A stretch of 33,705 bases of DNA from Curvibacter sp. (GCA_020248905.1 JADCGR010000043.1:1-33705); one strand, 5' to 3'. Counted from the stretch's first letter, positions 1 through 8,950 are shown. The notes: generated by a model not told the origin, from the sequence alone. Numbers and translations are program-made.

Positions 1-157
1 CCTATGCGATTTTTGTTCATCGGCTCGCGATGACGCTCCACGCTTCCTTCCCACGCTCGGGCACCCTCACGCAGTTGCGCTTCGCTTTGCTCACTGTGAC
101 CAGTTCGCAGCGGGACTTGCACCCGCAAGAGTGCGCCCATGCTGGGCGCACAAAACA
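1..157. other. Intergenic region with a strong hairpin, no convincing gene
   Basis: No protein-coding signal is convincing here. Positions 131-139 and 143-151 form a perfect 9-bp inverted repeat (GTGCGCCCA / TGGGCGCAC) with a 3-nt loop. It lies just beyond the terminator of the neighbouring minus-strand tRNA gene. The stretch from about 25 to 151 resembles a non-coding intergenic repeat I associate with Comamonadaceae, but that is recollection and no second copy exists in this window. Confidence 0.35.
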
Positions 158-189
158 AAGGCCGCACAGTGCAGACACGGTGCGGCCTT
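152..189 (-). terminator. Rho-independent terminator of tRNA-Leu
   Basis: A perfect 10-bp stem (AAGGCCGCAC at 189-180 pairing with GTGCGGCCTT at 167-158, minus-strand reading) with a 12-nt loop starts 5 nt after the CCA end of the tRNA. It is followed on the minus strand by a T-rich tract (TTTGTTTTG). This is the expected end of the tRNA transcript. Confidence 0.8.
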
Positions 190-194
190 GTAGT

Positions 195-280
195 TGGTGC
201 CTCGGGTCGGAATCGAACCGACACTCCTTTCGGAACCGGATTTTGAGTCCGGCGCGTCTACCAATTTCACCACCGAGGCA
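195..280 (-). tRNA. tRNA-Leu (anticodon CAA)
   Basis: On the minus strand this reads as a class II tRNA of 86 nt with the CCA end encoded. The acceptor strand begins TGCCTCGG and ends CCGAGGCACCA. The anticodon stem CCGGA/TCCGG (252-248 and 240-236) encloses the loop CTCAAAA, which gives anticodon CAA at 245-243 (codon UUG). A short variable arm and the GGTTCGATTCC T-arm follow. It is a single gene followed by its own terminator, and the promoter would lie in the space before cysM, which is transcribed the other way. Confidence 0.95.
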
Positions 281-331
281 AGACGGTCATTCGCGACGAA
301 TGAAGGCGCGAATTATGGCACAGTGAGGGCC

Positions 332-1234
332 ATGAAGTACCCCACCATCGAACACGCCATCGGCAAGACGCCGCTGGTAGCGATGCAACGCATCGGCGCC
401 AGCGAGAACGCCTCACGTGGCAACGTCGTGCTTGGCAAGCTTGAAGGCAACAACCCGGCAGGCTCGGTCAAAGACCGCCCGGCGCTGTCCATGATCCAGC
501 GTGCGCAGGAGCGTGGTGACATCAAGCCTGGCGACACGCTGATCGAAGCGACCTCGGGCAACACGGGCATCGCTCTGGCCATGGCCGCCGCGATCAAGGG
601 CTACCGCATGGTGCTCATCATGCCCGAGGACCTGTCCATCGAACGCGCCCAGACCATGAAGGCTTTTGGCGCCGAGCTCATCCTCACGCCCAGGAGCGGC
701 GGCATGGAGTACGCACGCGACCTGGCCGAGAAAATGCAGCGGGAAGGCAAGGGCCGCGTGCTGGATCAGTTTGCCAACGCCGACAACCCGCGCATCCACT
801 ACGAGACCACGGGCCCTGAGCTGTGGGAGCAGACGGGTGGGCGCATCACACACTTCGTGAGCGCTATGGGCACCACCGGCACGATCACGGGCGTCTCGCA
901 CTATCTCAAGGAGAAAAATCCCCAGATCCGCATCATCGGCGCCCAGCCCAGCGAAGGCTCGCGCATTCCGGGCATCCGCAAGTGGCCGCAGGAATACCTG
1001 CCCAGGATCTACGACCCCAAGGCCGTGGACGAACTGGTCTATGTCAGCCAGAGCTACGCTGAAGAGATGTGCCGCCGCATGGCGCGCGAGGAAGGCATCT
1101 TCGCCGGCATCTCAGCCGCAGGCGCCTGCTGGGTGGCGCAGCAGATCGCAGCGACCGTGGAGAAAGCCACCATCGTCTTCATCGTCTGCGACCGCGGGGA
1201 CCGATATCTGTCGACCGGCGTCTTCCCCGCCTGA
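332..1234 (+). CDS. cysM: Cysteine synthase B (CysM)
   Basis: PLP-dependent O-acetylserine sulfhydrylase of the CysM type, making cysteine from O-acetylserine with sulfide or thiosulfate in the cytoplasm. The 300-residue product has the usual family length. The PLP lysine is K47 in NNPAGSVKDRP, the substrate-binding loop TSGNTG lies at 74-79, and a GTTGTITG phosphate-binding segment follows mid-protein. The segment RITHFVSAMGTTGT and the C-terminal ICDRGDRYLSTGVF-like end match CysM rather than CysK. The ATG at 332 is chosen because the open frame upstream runs through the antisense of the tRNA. The stop overlaps the next start by one base (TGATG), so the Nudix gene is probably translationally coupled. 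Confidence 0.93.
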   Translation: MKYPTIEHAIGKTPLVAMQRIGASENASRGNVVLGKLEGNNPAGSVKDRPALSMIQRAQERGDIKPGDTLIEATSGNTGIALAMAAAIKGYRMVLIMPEDLSIERAQTMKAFGAELILTPRSGGMEYARDLAEKMQREGKGRVLDQFANADNPRIHYETTGPELWEQTGGRITHFVSAMGTTGTITGVSHYLKEKNPQIRIIGAQPSEGSRIPGIRKWPQEYLPRIYDPKAVDELVYVSQSYAEEMCRRMAREEGIFAGISAAGACWVAQQIAATVEKATIVFIVCDRGDRYLSTGVFPA

Positions 1235-1782
1235 TGAGCGACACGTACCGTTACTGCCCGACCTGCGCCACGCCACTGGCCTGGATCAGCCAGCAGGAAG
1301 ACGGCGGCGCAAAAGAGCGCCTGCGCTGCCCGTCCTGCAGCTGGACGCACTGGAACAACCCCGTGCCCGTGCTGGCAGCGGTCGTCGAGTACCAGGGACA
1401 GATTCTGCTGGCGCGCAACGCGGCGTGGGAAGGCAAGATGTACGCGCTGATCACGGGCTTCATGGAGGCCGGCGAAACGCCGCAACACGGCATTGCGCGT
1501 GAGATCCAGGAAGAAACCAGCCTGCGCGCGCTGGAATTGAAACTCATCGGCGTCTACGAATTCCAGCGCATGAACCAGCTCATCGTGGCCTACCACGCCC
1601 GCTGCGAGGGCGAGGTGCGGCTCTCCCCCGAGCTCGTGGATTACCGCCTCTTCACGCCCGAGAAGGTTAAGTGCTGGCCTGCCGGCACCGGCTACGCCCT
1701 GGCGGACTGGCTGCGCTCGCGCGGGCACGAGCCGCAGTTCATCGAGTCGTCGCGCCCGCCTGCTCGCACGCCTGGCGACTGA
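1234..1782 (+). CDS. Zinc-ribbon Nudix hydrolase
   Basis: A 182-residue Nudix pyrophosphohydrolase with an N-terminal zinc ribbon. Two CxxC pairs (C8/C11 and C32/C35) sit ahead of the Nudix fold, as in NudC-type NADH pyrophosphatases, but the long N-terminal domain of E. coli NudC is missing. The Nudix box runs from G75 to L97 with E81, R89, E90, E93 and E94 in place; serine replaces the usual penultimate glycine. The family cleaves a nucleoside diphosphate linked to another group, and the substrate cannot be told from sequence. The start codon overlaps the cysM stop, pointing to co-transcription. Whether that reflects a role in cysteine or sulfate-nucleotide metabolism is only a guess. Confidence 0.85.
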   Translation: MSDTYRYCPTCATPLAWISQQEDGGAKERLRCPSCSWTHWNNPVPVLAAVVEYQGQILLARNAAWEGKMYALITGFMEAGETPQHGIAREIQEETSLRALELKLIGVYEFQRMNQLIVAYHARCEGEVRLSPELVDYRLFTPEKVKCWPAGTGYALADWLRSRGHEPQFIESSRPPARTPGD

Positions 1783-1831
1783 TGTCCGTATTGCTTAAAA
1801 TTCAGCCAGTACTGATCGATCTGGAGCTGTG

Positions 1832-2059
1832 ATGAACGTTGACCGAGAACTCGACACCCGCGGGCTGAATTGCCCTCTGCCCATCCTCAAGGCCAAGAAG
1901 GCTCTGGCGGAAATGAGCAGCGGCCAGACACTCAGGGTCGTTGCAACCGACTCGGGCTCCATGCGTGATTTCTTGGCCTTCGCCAAGCAGACCGGCAATG
2001 AATTGCTGGAGCAAAGCACCGAAGGCAAGGATTTCATCCACGTCCTCAAGCGCCGCTGA
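1832..2059 (+). CDS. TusA-family sulfur carrier protein
   Basis: A 75-residue protein of the TusA/SirA family. The motif CPLPILK places the sulfur-carrying cysteine at C14 in the diagnostic CPxP context, and the rest of the chain (about 75 residues) fits the one-domain alpha/beta fold. TusA relays persulfide sulfur to tRNA thiolation or molybdenum-cofactor pathways; paralogues of this family have other, poorly defined jobs, so the symbol is left blank. ATG at 1832 is preferred over the in-frame GTG at 1829 because GGAG at 1823-1826 lies close upstream. A possible TAAAAT -10 box sits at 1796-1801. It follows cysM and the Nudix gene on the same strand by about 50 nt, so it may be part of a sulfur-related group. 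Confidence 0.85.
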   Translation: MNVDRELDTRGLNCPLPILKAKKALAEMSSGQTLRVVATDSGSMRDFLAFAKQTGNELLEQSTEGKDFIHVLKRR

Positions 2060-2125
2060 GAGCTTACGGATCAATCTACTGCGCGACCCGATGGCCAAGC
2101 TTTCGTCGCAAGTTCCCGTTCGGCA

Positions 2126-3037
2126 TCAGACCTTGAGCGACTTCAGATACTCGCGAAAGCTCACACCAACCTCCGGGTGCGCCATAGCCAGCTCCACGGT
2201 CGCCTCCAGAAAGCCTTCCTTGCTGCCGCAGTCGAAGCGCTTGCCAAGATAGGTGTAGGCGTAAGCCGCCTCGTGCTTCAACAGGCCGGCGATGCCGTCG
2301 GTGAGCTGGATCTCGCCACCCGCGCCGCGCGGCTGCTGACGAATCTGCTCAAAGACCGCAGGCGTCAGGATGTAGCGACCGGCCACAGCCAGACGCGAGG
2401 GGGCGGCCTCGGGCGAGGGCTTCTCGACGATGCGCTCGATCTGCAGCAGGCGATCGCCCGCCGGTGAGCCTGCCACAATGCCGTAGCGACGCACCTGCGC
2501 ATGCGGCACTTCCTGTACGGCCAGGACCGAGCGCCCCAGCCGATGGAAGACATCGGCCATCTGGGCCAGCACGTGCTGCCCTCCGGGCGGCCCCATCATC
2601 AGGTCATCGGCCAGCAGCACCGCAAACGGTGCGGCCTCGGTGAGGTGTTCGGCACACATCACCGCATGGCCCAGGCCCAGCGCACGGGGCTGGCGCACAT
2701 AGGAGCACAGCATGTCCTCGGGCTGCACCGAGCGCACGATGTCGAGCAGGGCCTGCTTGCCGGCCTGTTCGAGCTCGTTCTCCAGCTCGTAAGCGGTGTC
2801 GAAATGATCCTCGATGGCGCGCTTGTTGCGGCCGGTCACGAACACCATGTGACGGATGCCCGCCGCATAGGCCTCTTCCACCGCGTACTGAATCAGCGGC
2901 TTGTCGACGACGGGCAGCATCTCCTTGGGCGCGGCTTTGGTGGCCGGCAGAAAACGCGTCCCGAGGCCAGCGACGGGGAAAACAGCAGTCTTGATCTTGT
3001 TCATCGGCGGAACTTTCTTGACCTGTGGTGCATTCAT
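2126..3037 (-). CDS. galU: UTP-glucose-1-phosphate uridylyltransferase (GalU)
   Basis: Makes UDP-glucose from UTP and glucose 1-phosphate for cell-surface polysaccharides and galactose metabolism. The nucleotide-binding start [18 protein letters not shown], the [19 protein letters not shown] segment and the IVEKP and [11 protein letters not shown] blocks are typical of GalU, and about 290-300 residues is the usual length. Two starts are possible. ATG at 3037 gives [11 protein letters not shown] followed by the conserved [12 protein letters not shown] at 3004 begins exactly at the conserved part and fits most homologues. Neither has a strong ribosome-binding site. An intergenic repeat lies between valS and this gene. 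Confidence 0.92.
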   Translation of the reverse strand: MNAPQVKKVPPMNKIKTAVFPVAGLGTRFLPATKAAPKEMLPVVDKPLIQYAVEEAYAAGIRHMVFVTGRNKRAIEDHFDTAYELENELEQAGKQALLDIVRSVQPEDMLCSYVRQPRALGLGHAVMCAEHLTEAAPFAVLLADDLMMGPPGGQHVLAQMADVFHRLGRSVLAVQEVPHAQVRRYGIVAGSPAGDRLLQIERIVEKPSPEAAPSRLAVAGRYILTPAVFEQIRQQPRGAGGEIQLTDGIAGLLKHEAAYAYTYLGKRFDCGSKEGFLEATVELAMAHPEVGVSFREYLKSLKV

Positions 3038-3050
3038 CCGGGGAACGCCG

Positions 3051-3120
3051 TGGAACCGGCTTTGCCGGGCCACTGGCGTTACCCCCTTGAGGGGGAGGCG
3101 GCGATAGGCGACACAGGGGT
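3051..3120 (+). repeat. Intergenic palindromic repeat, copy A (behind valS)
   Basis: Starts with TGGAACCGGCTTTGCCGGGC (CCGGC-TTT-GCCGG hairpin) and continues with a second hairpin, CCCCCTTGAGGGGG, then a GGCGATAGGCGACAC tail. The first 25 or so bases are nearly identical to the copy at 16860, and the core recurs inverted at 26891-26906. The valS stop codon lies immediately next to it, so in valS transcripts it forms the start of the 3' untranslated region. Confidence 0.8.
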
Positions 3121-3121
3121 G

Positions 3122-6100
3122 CTACTTTAATCGTGCGAGCTGGTCCTGAACCTTGGCCAGCGTGGCCGTGAAGTCAGCCAGACGCCTGTTTTCCTGCTCG
3201 ATCACGGCGGGAGGTGCCTTGGCGACAAAGGCCTCGTTGGCCAGCTTGCTGCGGGCCTTGACGATCTCGCCTTCAAGGCGGGCGGCGTCCTTGCCCAGCC
3301 GCGCACGCTCGGCGGCCACATCAACTTCCATGTGCAGGCACAGGCGAGCTTCGCCCACTACGGCCACAGGGGCAGCCTGCGCGGCAGCCACCCAATCGGG
3401 CTCGTTGGCGAACATCCTGACCTCGCTGAGTTTGGAGAGGGCCTGCAGCACCGGCGCCCACTGCGTTAGGAAAGCAGCCTCGCCCGCGTTGCCGGCCAGC
3501 GCATACAGCGGCAGTCGCGTGGAGGGCGAGACGTTCATCTCGCCGCGCAGGTTGCGGCAGGAGTCGATGAACTGGCGAAGGCGAGCCACCTCGGCCATGG
3601 CTGCGGCATCGATACGCTCTGGCTGAGCCACCGGATAGGCGGCCACGCTGACGGACTCGCTGGCGCGGCCAGCCACCGGCGCGACCTTCTGCCAGAGCTC
3701 CTCGGTGATGAAAGGGATCAACGGATGGGCCAGGCGCAGGATGGTCTCCAGCGTGCGGATCAGGGTCCGGCGCGTGCCGCGCTGCTGGGCCACGTTGCCA
3801 CTGTTGATCTGCACCTTCGCGATTTCGAGGTACCAGTCGCAGAACTCGTTCCAGACGAAGTCATAGATGGTGTTGGCGACCACGTCGAGACGGTAGTCTG
3901 CAAAGCCCTGGGCTACCTGGGCCTCGGCCTGCTGCAGCAGCGAGACAATCCAGCGGTCGGCCGCGCTGAACTCAAGGTAGCCACCGGGCACGCATTCATT
4001 GGCGCCGTGTTCCTTGAGGCCGCAGTCCTGTCCTTCGCAGTTCATCAGCACAAAGCGTGTGGCGTTCCAGAGCTTGTTGCAGAAATTGCGATAGCCCTCG
4101 CAGCGCTTGCTGTCGAAGTTGACGCTGCGGCCCAGCGTGGCCATGGCCGCGAAGGTGAAGCGAAGCGCGTCGGCGCCGTAACCCGGTATACCCTGGGGAA
4201 ACTCCTTCTCGGTGTTCTTGCGCACCTGGGGCGCGCTCTCCGGGCGGCGCAGGCCCTGGGTGCGCTTCTCGAGCAGTGGTCCGAGCGCGATGCCGTCAAT
4301 CAGGTCGACCGGGTCCAGCACATTGCCCTCGGACTTGCTCATCTTCTTGCCCTGCGCATCGAGCACGAGGCCATGGATGTAGACGTGCCTGAAAGGCACC
4401 TTGCCCGTGAAGTGGGTCGTGAGCATGATCATGCGCGCGACCCAGAAGAAGATGATGTCGTAGCCCGTGACCAGCACGGTCGACGGCAGGTAAAGGTCGT
4501 AATCGCTCAAGCCCTGATTCGCGTTAGCCCCGCCCGCTGCAGCCGCCGCATCGGCCGCGCTCATAGGCGCTGCGCTAGCCAAATCGCGCGGTCCGGTACG
4601 GCTGCCGCCCCGGGCTTGCGTTGCTTCGGGCCAGCCCATGGTGCTGAAGGGCACGAGACCCGAGGAATACCAGGTGTCGAGCACGTCTTCGTCACGCTTC
4701 AAATTGCCGCAGTAGCCAGCCTTAAGCGCAATTGCACGCGCCTCTTCCTCGTTCCGCGCAACGATAAAGCGCTCACCATTGATAAGAGTTCCGTCGGTAT
4801 ACCAGGCGGGGATTTGGTGTCCCCACCATAGCTGGCGCGAGATGCACCAGTCCTGGATGTTGTTCATCCACTGGTTGTAGGTGTTGACCCAGTTCTCGGG
4901 CACGAACTTCACCTGGCCCGTGGCCACGGCATCGATGGCTTTCTGCGCGATGCTCTTGCCCGTGGGATCCTGATCGCTCACCTTGCTCATGGCCACGAAC
5001 CACTGGTCCGTCAGCATGGGCTCGACGATCTGGCCTGTGCGCGTGCAGATCGGGACCATGAGCTTGTGCTTTTTTGTCTCGACCAGCAGGCCCTGGGCTT
5101 CGAGGTCTTTCACGATCTGCTTGCGCGCAACGAAACGGTCCAGGCCTTGCAGGTGCCCCGGAATGAACTCACGCACGGCATGAAGGTCGTACGCACGTCC
5201 CAAGGTGCTGTGCAGCGTTTCGAAAATCTGCTGCAAGCCAGAGTCTTTGCTCACAACTTTCGCGCCTAGATCTAGCACTTGAATCATGGGCAAGTTGTGG
5301 CGCTGGCCAACTTGGTAATCGTTGTAGTCGTGCGCTGGGGTCACCTTGACCACGCCGGTGCCGAAGGCCTTGTCTACATAGTCGTCGGCGATCACCGGAA
5401 TCGTTCGGTTGCAAAGGGGCAGCACAACCTGCTTGCCAATCAGGTGCTTGTACCGCTGGTCCTCCGGGTGCACCATCACGGCCACGTCGCCGAGCATGGT
5501 CTCAGGCCGGGTGGTCGCCACGACCAGGGAGTCGGACCCATCGGCCAGCGGGTAGCGGATGTGCCAGAGCGAGCCGTCCTTCTCTTCGCTCTCGACTTCC
5601 AGATCGGACACGGCAGACTGCAGCACCGGGTCCCAGTTCACCAGGCGCTTGCCGCGGTAGATCAGCCCTTGTTCGTACAGGCGCACAAAGGTCTCGGTCA
5701 CCACCTTGGACAGCTTGTCGTCCATGGTGAAGTACTCGCGGCTCCAGTCCACGCTGTCGCCCATGCGGCGCATCTGCGTGGTGATGGTGTTGCCGCTTTG
5801 TTCCTTCCACTCCCACACGCGCGCGACGAAGTTCTTGCGGCCCAGGTCATGGCGGCTGATCTTCTGCTCCTGCAACTGGCGCTCCACCACGATCTGCGTG
5901 GCAATGCCCGCGTGATCGGTCCCCGGAATCCAGACCGTGTTCGCGCCCTTCATGCGGTGGTAGCGCGTGAGCGAATCCATGATGGTCTGGTTGAAGGCAT
6001 GGCCCATGTGCAGCGTGCCCGTCACATTGGGCGGCGGCAGCTGGACGGCGAAGGACGGCGCACCTGCCTGGGGCTGGCCCGTACCACGGAAGCCGGCCTT

Positions 6101-6208
6101 GCCATAGCCGCGCTTTTCCCACTCTGGGCCCCAGTGGGCCTCCAGGGGGGCGGGCTCAAAAGACTTGGACAGGCTGTTGAGGCCCGGTTGCTCGACGGTA
6201 TCGGTCAT
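3122..6208 (-). CDS. valS: Valyl-tRNA synthetase (ValS)
   Basis: Class I aminoacyl-tRNA synthetase charging tRNA-Val. The 1028-residue protein shows the HIGH-type signature HMGH (67-70) after [14 protein letters not shown] (622-626), the editing-domain region with [17 protein letters not shown], the anticodon-binding domain and a C-terminal coiled coil ([21 protein letters not shown]). It is longer than E. coli ValS (about 950). Part of the excess is the betaproteobacterial segment ending [20 protein letters not shown], and part is an Ala/Gly-rich insert near residues 530-566, between [11 protein letters not shown] and LPSTVLVTG. The start [10 protein letters not shown] is the first ATG after a strong palindrome and is supported by the HMGH position. 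Confidence 0.96.
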   Translation of the reverse strand: MTDTVEQPGLNSLSKSFEPAPLEAHWGPEWEKRGYGKAGFRGTGQPQAGAPSFAVQLPPPNVTGTLHMGHAFNQTIMDSLTRYHRMKGANTVWIPGTDHAGIATQIVVERQLQEQKISRHDLGRKNFVARVWEWKEQSGNTITTQMRRMGDSVDWSREYFTMDDKLSKVVTETFVRLYEQGLIYRGKRLVNWDPVLQSAVSDLEVESEEKDGSLWHIRYPLADGSDSLVVATTRPETMLGDVAVMVHPEDQRYKHLIGKQVVLPLCNRTIPVIADDYVDKAFGTGVVKVTPAHDYNDYQVGQRHNLPMIQVLDLGAKVVSKDSGLQQIFETLHSTLGRAYDLHAVREFIPGHLQGLDRFVARKQIVKDLEAQGLLVETKKHKLMVPICTRTGQIVEPMLTDQWFVAMSKVSDQDPTGKSIAQKAIDAVATGQVKFVPENWVNTYNQWMNNIQDWCISRQLWWGHQIPAWYTDGTLINGERFIVARNEEEARAIALKAGYCGNLKRDEDVLDTWYSSGLVPFSTMGWPEATQARGGSRTGPRDLASAAPMSAADAAAAAGGANANQGLSDYDLYLPSTVLVTGYDIIFFWVARMIMLTTHFTGKVPFRHVYIHGLVLDAQGKKMSKSEGNVLDPVDLIDGIALGPLLEKRTQGLRRPESAPQVRKNTEKEFPQGIPGYGADALRFTFAAMATLGRSVNFDSKRCEGYRNFCNKLWNATRFVLMNCEGQDCGLKEHGANECVPGGYLEFSAADRWIVSLLQQAEAQVAQGFADYRLDVVANTIYDFVWNEFCDWYLEIAKVQINSGNVAQQRGTRRTLIRTLETILRLAHPLIPFITEELWQKVAPVAGRASESVSVAAYPVAQPERIDAAAMAEVARLRQFIDSCRNLRGEMNVSPSTRLPLYALAGNAGEAAFLTQWAPVLQALSKLSEVRMFANEPDWVAAAQAAPVAVVGEARLCLHMEVDVAAERARLGKDAARLEGEIVKARSKLANEAFVAKAPPAVIEQENRRLADFTATLAKVQDQLARLK

Positions 6209-6228
6209 GGTGTGGATCTGGAACGCAA

Positions 6229-6250
6229 AACGGCACCCGCGGGTGCCGTT
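6229..6250 (-). terminator. Perfect 22-bp palindrome upstream of valS, terminator-like
   Basis: Each 11-nt half reads AACGGCACCCG or its exact complement, so there is no loop other than the central bases. On the minus strand it ends in a TTTT run, as a weak intrinsic terminator of the catabolic operon upstream would. It lies only 20 nt before the valS start codon, so a role in valS expression is also possible. The choice cannot be made from sequence. Confidence 0.5.
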
Positions 6251-6307
6251 GCAGGGGCTGGCTGAACACTGGGCCGATTTTACCGGGGCAAGGGCGGGCG
6301 CCCTCCC

Positions 6308-6502
6308 TCAGGACGTACCGGGCAGCTCCCGGGCTGCGCGCAGGCAGTCGGTCAGCACGTCCCTGCTCCCGATCTGGTTGGCCAGGATCAGGATCAGGCG
6401 GGCATTGAGCAACTCCGATTGCTCCGGGCTCAATCCGCAGTGCGCGTCAAGCAGCTGCTCGTAGAAGAGATCGGCGTCCTGGAAATGGGGCGTGGTCTTC
6501 AT
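6308..6502 (-). CDS. DUF2783-family small protein
   Basis: A 64-residue protein without signal peptide or membrane segment. The segments FYEQLLDAHCGLSPEQSEL and LNARLILILANQIGS match my recollection of DUF2783, a family of unknown function often encoded next to FAD-dependent aromatic hydroxylases. That is exactly its position here: its ATG lies 3 nt after the stop of the monooxygenase gene, so the two are translationally coupled. It may be a helper or subunit of the hydroxylase, but this is inference from context only. Confidence 0.7.
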   Translation of the reverse strand: MKTTPHFQDADLFYEQLLDAHCGLSPEQSELLNARLILILANQIGSRDVLTDCLRAARELPGTS

Positions 6503-6505
6503 GCG

Positions 6506-8197
6506 TTACTCCGGGATGCCCAGGGCTTTCTGGATGGCCCGGATGAGCGCGGCGTCCACACTCTCTCCCGTGGCGGCGATATAGGCGTCGGGGCGCAGCA
6601 GGGCCCAGGCGTGGCCAAACACATGGCAGGCGCCCTGCAAATGGCCCTGGGGATCAAGCACGTGCTCCCGGGCGCGGGCGCGCACCGTCGGCCCCACGAC
6701 CTGCACCGCGCGTGCCCCCGTGGCTGCACCGATGTCGCGCAACCGCTGCGCCGCTGCCACCGTCAAGTCCCCGAACAGCAGAACCAGCAGATGACCTTCA
6801 GCCCAGGCGATCAGATCGTTCACGCTTCCTGTGCTCCCATCGGCCCAGTGCAAGCGCACGTTCTGCACCGAAAGCCCGCCGGTGCCATCGCAGACACCGG
6901 AGCGCGTGTAGGCATTGGCCACCGCCATGCGACCCGTGTTGATGAGGCTGCGCGCAAAAGGGTACTGGCGCGCCAGGCTGATAGCGGCTTGCCGGAAGGT
7001 GCGCTCCATGCCGTCGGCGGGGCGCAGGAAGCGCGCGGTGCGGTTGGTCACGCGTACGTTCTCCACCGCCGCCTCGTGACGCTCCTCGTGGTAGCTCTCC
7101 AGCAGGCGGGCCGGCGCCTGGCCGTGCAGGACCGCCGCCAGCTTCCAGGCCAGGTTGTCGGCATCGGCCACGCCCGTGTTGCCGCCGCGCGCGCCGAAGG
7201 GGCTGACGATCTTGGCGGTGTCGCCCACGAAGAACACGCTGCCGATGCGCAGGCGGTCCAGGCACTGGCTGCGGTAGGCGTAAGGCCCCACCCAGACGAT
7301 CTCGCAATCCACATCGTGCCCGAATTGCTGCCGCAGGCGTTCGCGCACCACGTCCTCGCGACTCACCGCCTCGGGATCGGCGTTGGGTTCCATCTGGTAG
7401 TCGATGCGCCAGACCTCGTCGCCCATCAGGTGCTGCCAGACCGCACGGTTGCCATTGAAGGGTGCCTCAATCCAGGTGTGGCGCTCGCGCGGTGGCGTTT
7501 GCCTGAAGCGCACATCGGCGATGCACCAGCGGTCGTCGCCGCGACGCGAGGTCATGGTAGCGCCCGTCCAGGCGTGGAAAGGCGTGTGCGAGCCGCTGGC
7601 GTCGATCACGTGCTCGGCCTGCAGCGGGTAGGTGCCCGCCGGCGTCTCCACCGTCAGCGTGGCATGACCCTCTTGCTGGACGAAACCGACCACGCGCGAC
7701 TTCCAGCGCAGGTCCACGTGCCCCAGGGCATGGATGCGCTCGACCAGGTAACCCTCAATGTAGAACTGCTGGATATTGATGAAAGCCGGCTGGCTGGACA
7801 GGCCGAAGCTGCTCTGCTGCCGCAGGTCAAAGGAGTAGACCTCGTCCTCGCCCGCAAAGGTACGCCCCACACTCCACTGGATGCCTTTGGCCGCGATGCG
7901 CTCGTACAGGCCCAGGCGCTGGAAGATCTCCAGCGACTTCTGCGTGTAGCAGATACCGCGCGAGGCGGCGCCCTTGACGCCCACGGTGTCGTCCTCGTCA
8001 AGCAGCACCGCCTCCACCCCCAGCCGGGCCAGGCCACAAGCCAGTGTCAGGCCCGTGATGCCGGCACCCACGATGACCACCCGGTGGCGGCGCACCTCGC
8101 CCGACGTCAGTTCTGCGGGCACAACAAAGGGATAGTGTGGCAGTGCGTAGCCCGAGCCCTGGGTGAACTCGTAGCCGTTGGTGTAGGGCGTGTCCAT
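6506..8197 (-). CDS. FAD-dependent aromatic monooxygenase (MhpA-like)
   Basis: A 563-residue group A flavoprotein hydroxylase. The N-terminal Rossmann motif VVIVGAGITGLTLACGLARLG binds ADP of FAD. The second FAD motif GDTAKIVSPFGARGGNTGVADADNLAWKLA is near the middle, and a thioredoxin-like C-terminal domain follows, as in MhpA (3-(3-hydroxyphenyl)propionate hydroxylase) and related phenol hydroxylases. These enzymes use NAD(P)H and O2 to hydroxylate a phenolic ring. The substrate is not predictable here. ATG at 8197 is chosen because it lies 7 nt after the stop of the VOC gene; a longer frame to 8287 would run back into that gene. With the VOC protein upstream and DUF2783 downstream it forms a three-gene catabolic operon. 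Confidence 0.85.
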   Translation of the reverse strand: MDTPYTNGYEFTQGSGYALPHYPFVVPAELTSGEVRRHRVVIVGAGITGLTLACGLARLGVEAVLLDEDDTVGVKGAASRGICYTQKSLEIFQRLGLYERIAAKGIQWSVGRTFAGEDEVYSFDLRQQSSFGLSSQPAFINIQQFYIEGYLVERIHALGHVDLRWKSRVVGFVQQEGHATLTVETPAGTYPLQAEHVIDASGSHTPFHAWTGATMTSRRGDDRWCIADVRFRQTPPRERHTWIEAPFNGNRAVWQHLMGDEVWRIDYQMEPNADPEAVSREDVVRERLRQQFGHDVDCEIVWVGPYAYRSQCLDRLRIGSVFFVGDTAKIVSPFGARGGNTGVADADNLAWKLAAVLHGQAPARLLESYHEERHEAAVENVRVTNRTARFLRPADGMERTFRQAAISLARQYPFARSLINTGRMAVANAYTRSGVCDGTGGLSVQNVRLHWADGSTGSVNDLIAWAEGHLLVLLFGDLTVAAAQRLRDIGAATGARAVQVVGPTVRARAREHVLDPQGHLQGACHVFGHAWALLRPDAYIAATGESVDAALIRAIQKALGIPE

Positions 8198-8204
8198 CGC
8201 GGGA

Positions 8205-8819
8205 TCAGGCTGGGCGACCACCCGCTTGCGGCCGGTCGTTCTGCTGCGGCTTGAGCGGCGCAGCCACCGCGCCGGTGGCACGCTCACGGCGCCAGGCCTG
8301 CTTGCGCGCGGTCCATTCGTTCAGGCGGGCATGGGCCGTGGTGCTCTCCCGGAGCATCTGGAACTCATCGGCCACCTGGGCCGAGAGCTCCAGCCGAATA
8401 CCGTTGGGATCGAAGAAATAGATGCTCTTGAAGATATGGTGATCGGTCACGCCGATGACCTCGATGCCATGGGCCTGCAGCCGCGCCTTCATGTCTTCCA
8501 GCTGTGCGATGGAATCGAGCCGGAAAGCAATGTGGTTGACCCAGCGCGGCGTGTTGGCACTGGGCTCGGCGGCCACATCGTCACCCAGGTCGAAAAAGGC
8601 GATGAAAGAGCCGTCCTGCAGGCGGAAGAAGAAATGCGTGTAGGGGCAGTACTCGCCCGTGCTGGGCACGTGGTCGCTCTGGATGATGTGGTATAGCGGC
8701 AGCCCCAGGATGTCCTCGTAGAAATGCCGCGTCTCCTCCGCATCGCGGGCACGGTAGGCGTAGTGATGCAGCTGCTGGATGGGGGGCGGTGGTGGCAGGC
8801 CGGTGGCGGTCTGGGGCAT
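8205..8819 (-). CDS. VOC-superfamily dioxygenase/glyoxalase-like protein
   Basis: A 204-residue protein of the vicinal-oxygen-chelate fold. The expected metal ligands are visible: a histidine in QLHHYAYRARD at the first strand, a histidine in WVNHIAFRLDS, and a glutamate in FDPNGIRLELSA. This two-His/one-Glu set fits extradiol ring-cleavage dioxygenases but also glyoxalases and isomerases. It is the first gene of an operon with the aromatic monooxygenase, which favours a ring-cleavage or related step on the hydroxylated product. The C-terminal 40 residues are Arg/Gln/Pro-rich and look like an unstructured tail. A good ribosome-binding site, GAGGAG, precedes the ATG. Confidence 0.82.
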   Translation of the reverse strand: MPQTATGLPPPPPIQQLHHYAYRARDAEETRHFYEDILGLPLYHIIQSDHVPSTGEYCPYTHFFFRLQDGSFIAFFDLGDDVAAEPSANTPRWVNHIAFRLDSIAQLEDMKARLQAHGIEVIGVTDHHIFKSIYFFDPNGIRLELSAQVADEFQMLRESTTAHARLNEWTARKQAWRRERATGAVAAPLKPQQNDRPQAGGRPA

Positions 8820-8950
8820 GGCGACTCCTCGGGAGGCGTTTGACTTACGCGCTACGCATTGACTTTAACGTAATTGTCCAGACCTACGGCGACGCCTTGG
8901 GCGGTGGTGCAGGCGCCAGGCCCTACACTCAGTCCGCAACCGTCCCACCC
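8820..8950. promoter_or_regulatory. Divergent intergenic region between VOC operon and SulP gene
   Basis: This 131-bp gap must hold the promoters of both divergent units. TTGACTT occurs twice, at 8840 and 8859, 19 bp apart. The first copy paired with TTTAAC at 8864-8869 (18-bp spacing) is a plausible but weak plus-strand promoter. TTACG and CGTAA flank the same stretch. The arrangement could also be a regulator-binding site; no regulator gene is adjacent. Confidence 0.3.

Noticed and set aside
30-326. Open frames across the tRNA and its flanks, including one that gives RVGIEPTLLSEPDFESGAS
   Set aside because: This is the antisense of tRNA-Leu translated, a familiar false protein. Real features there are the tRNA and the terminator.
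6419-8254. 611-codon plus-strand frame
   Set aside because: It is the antisense shadow of the FAD monooxygenase; high GC makes long antisense frames common. No family motifs are present.
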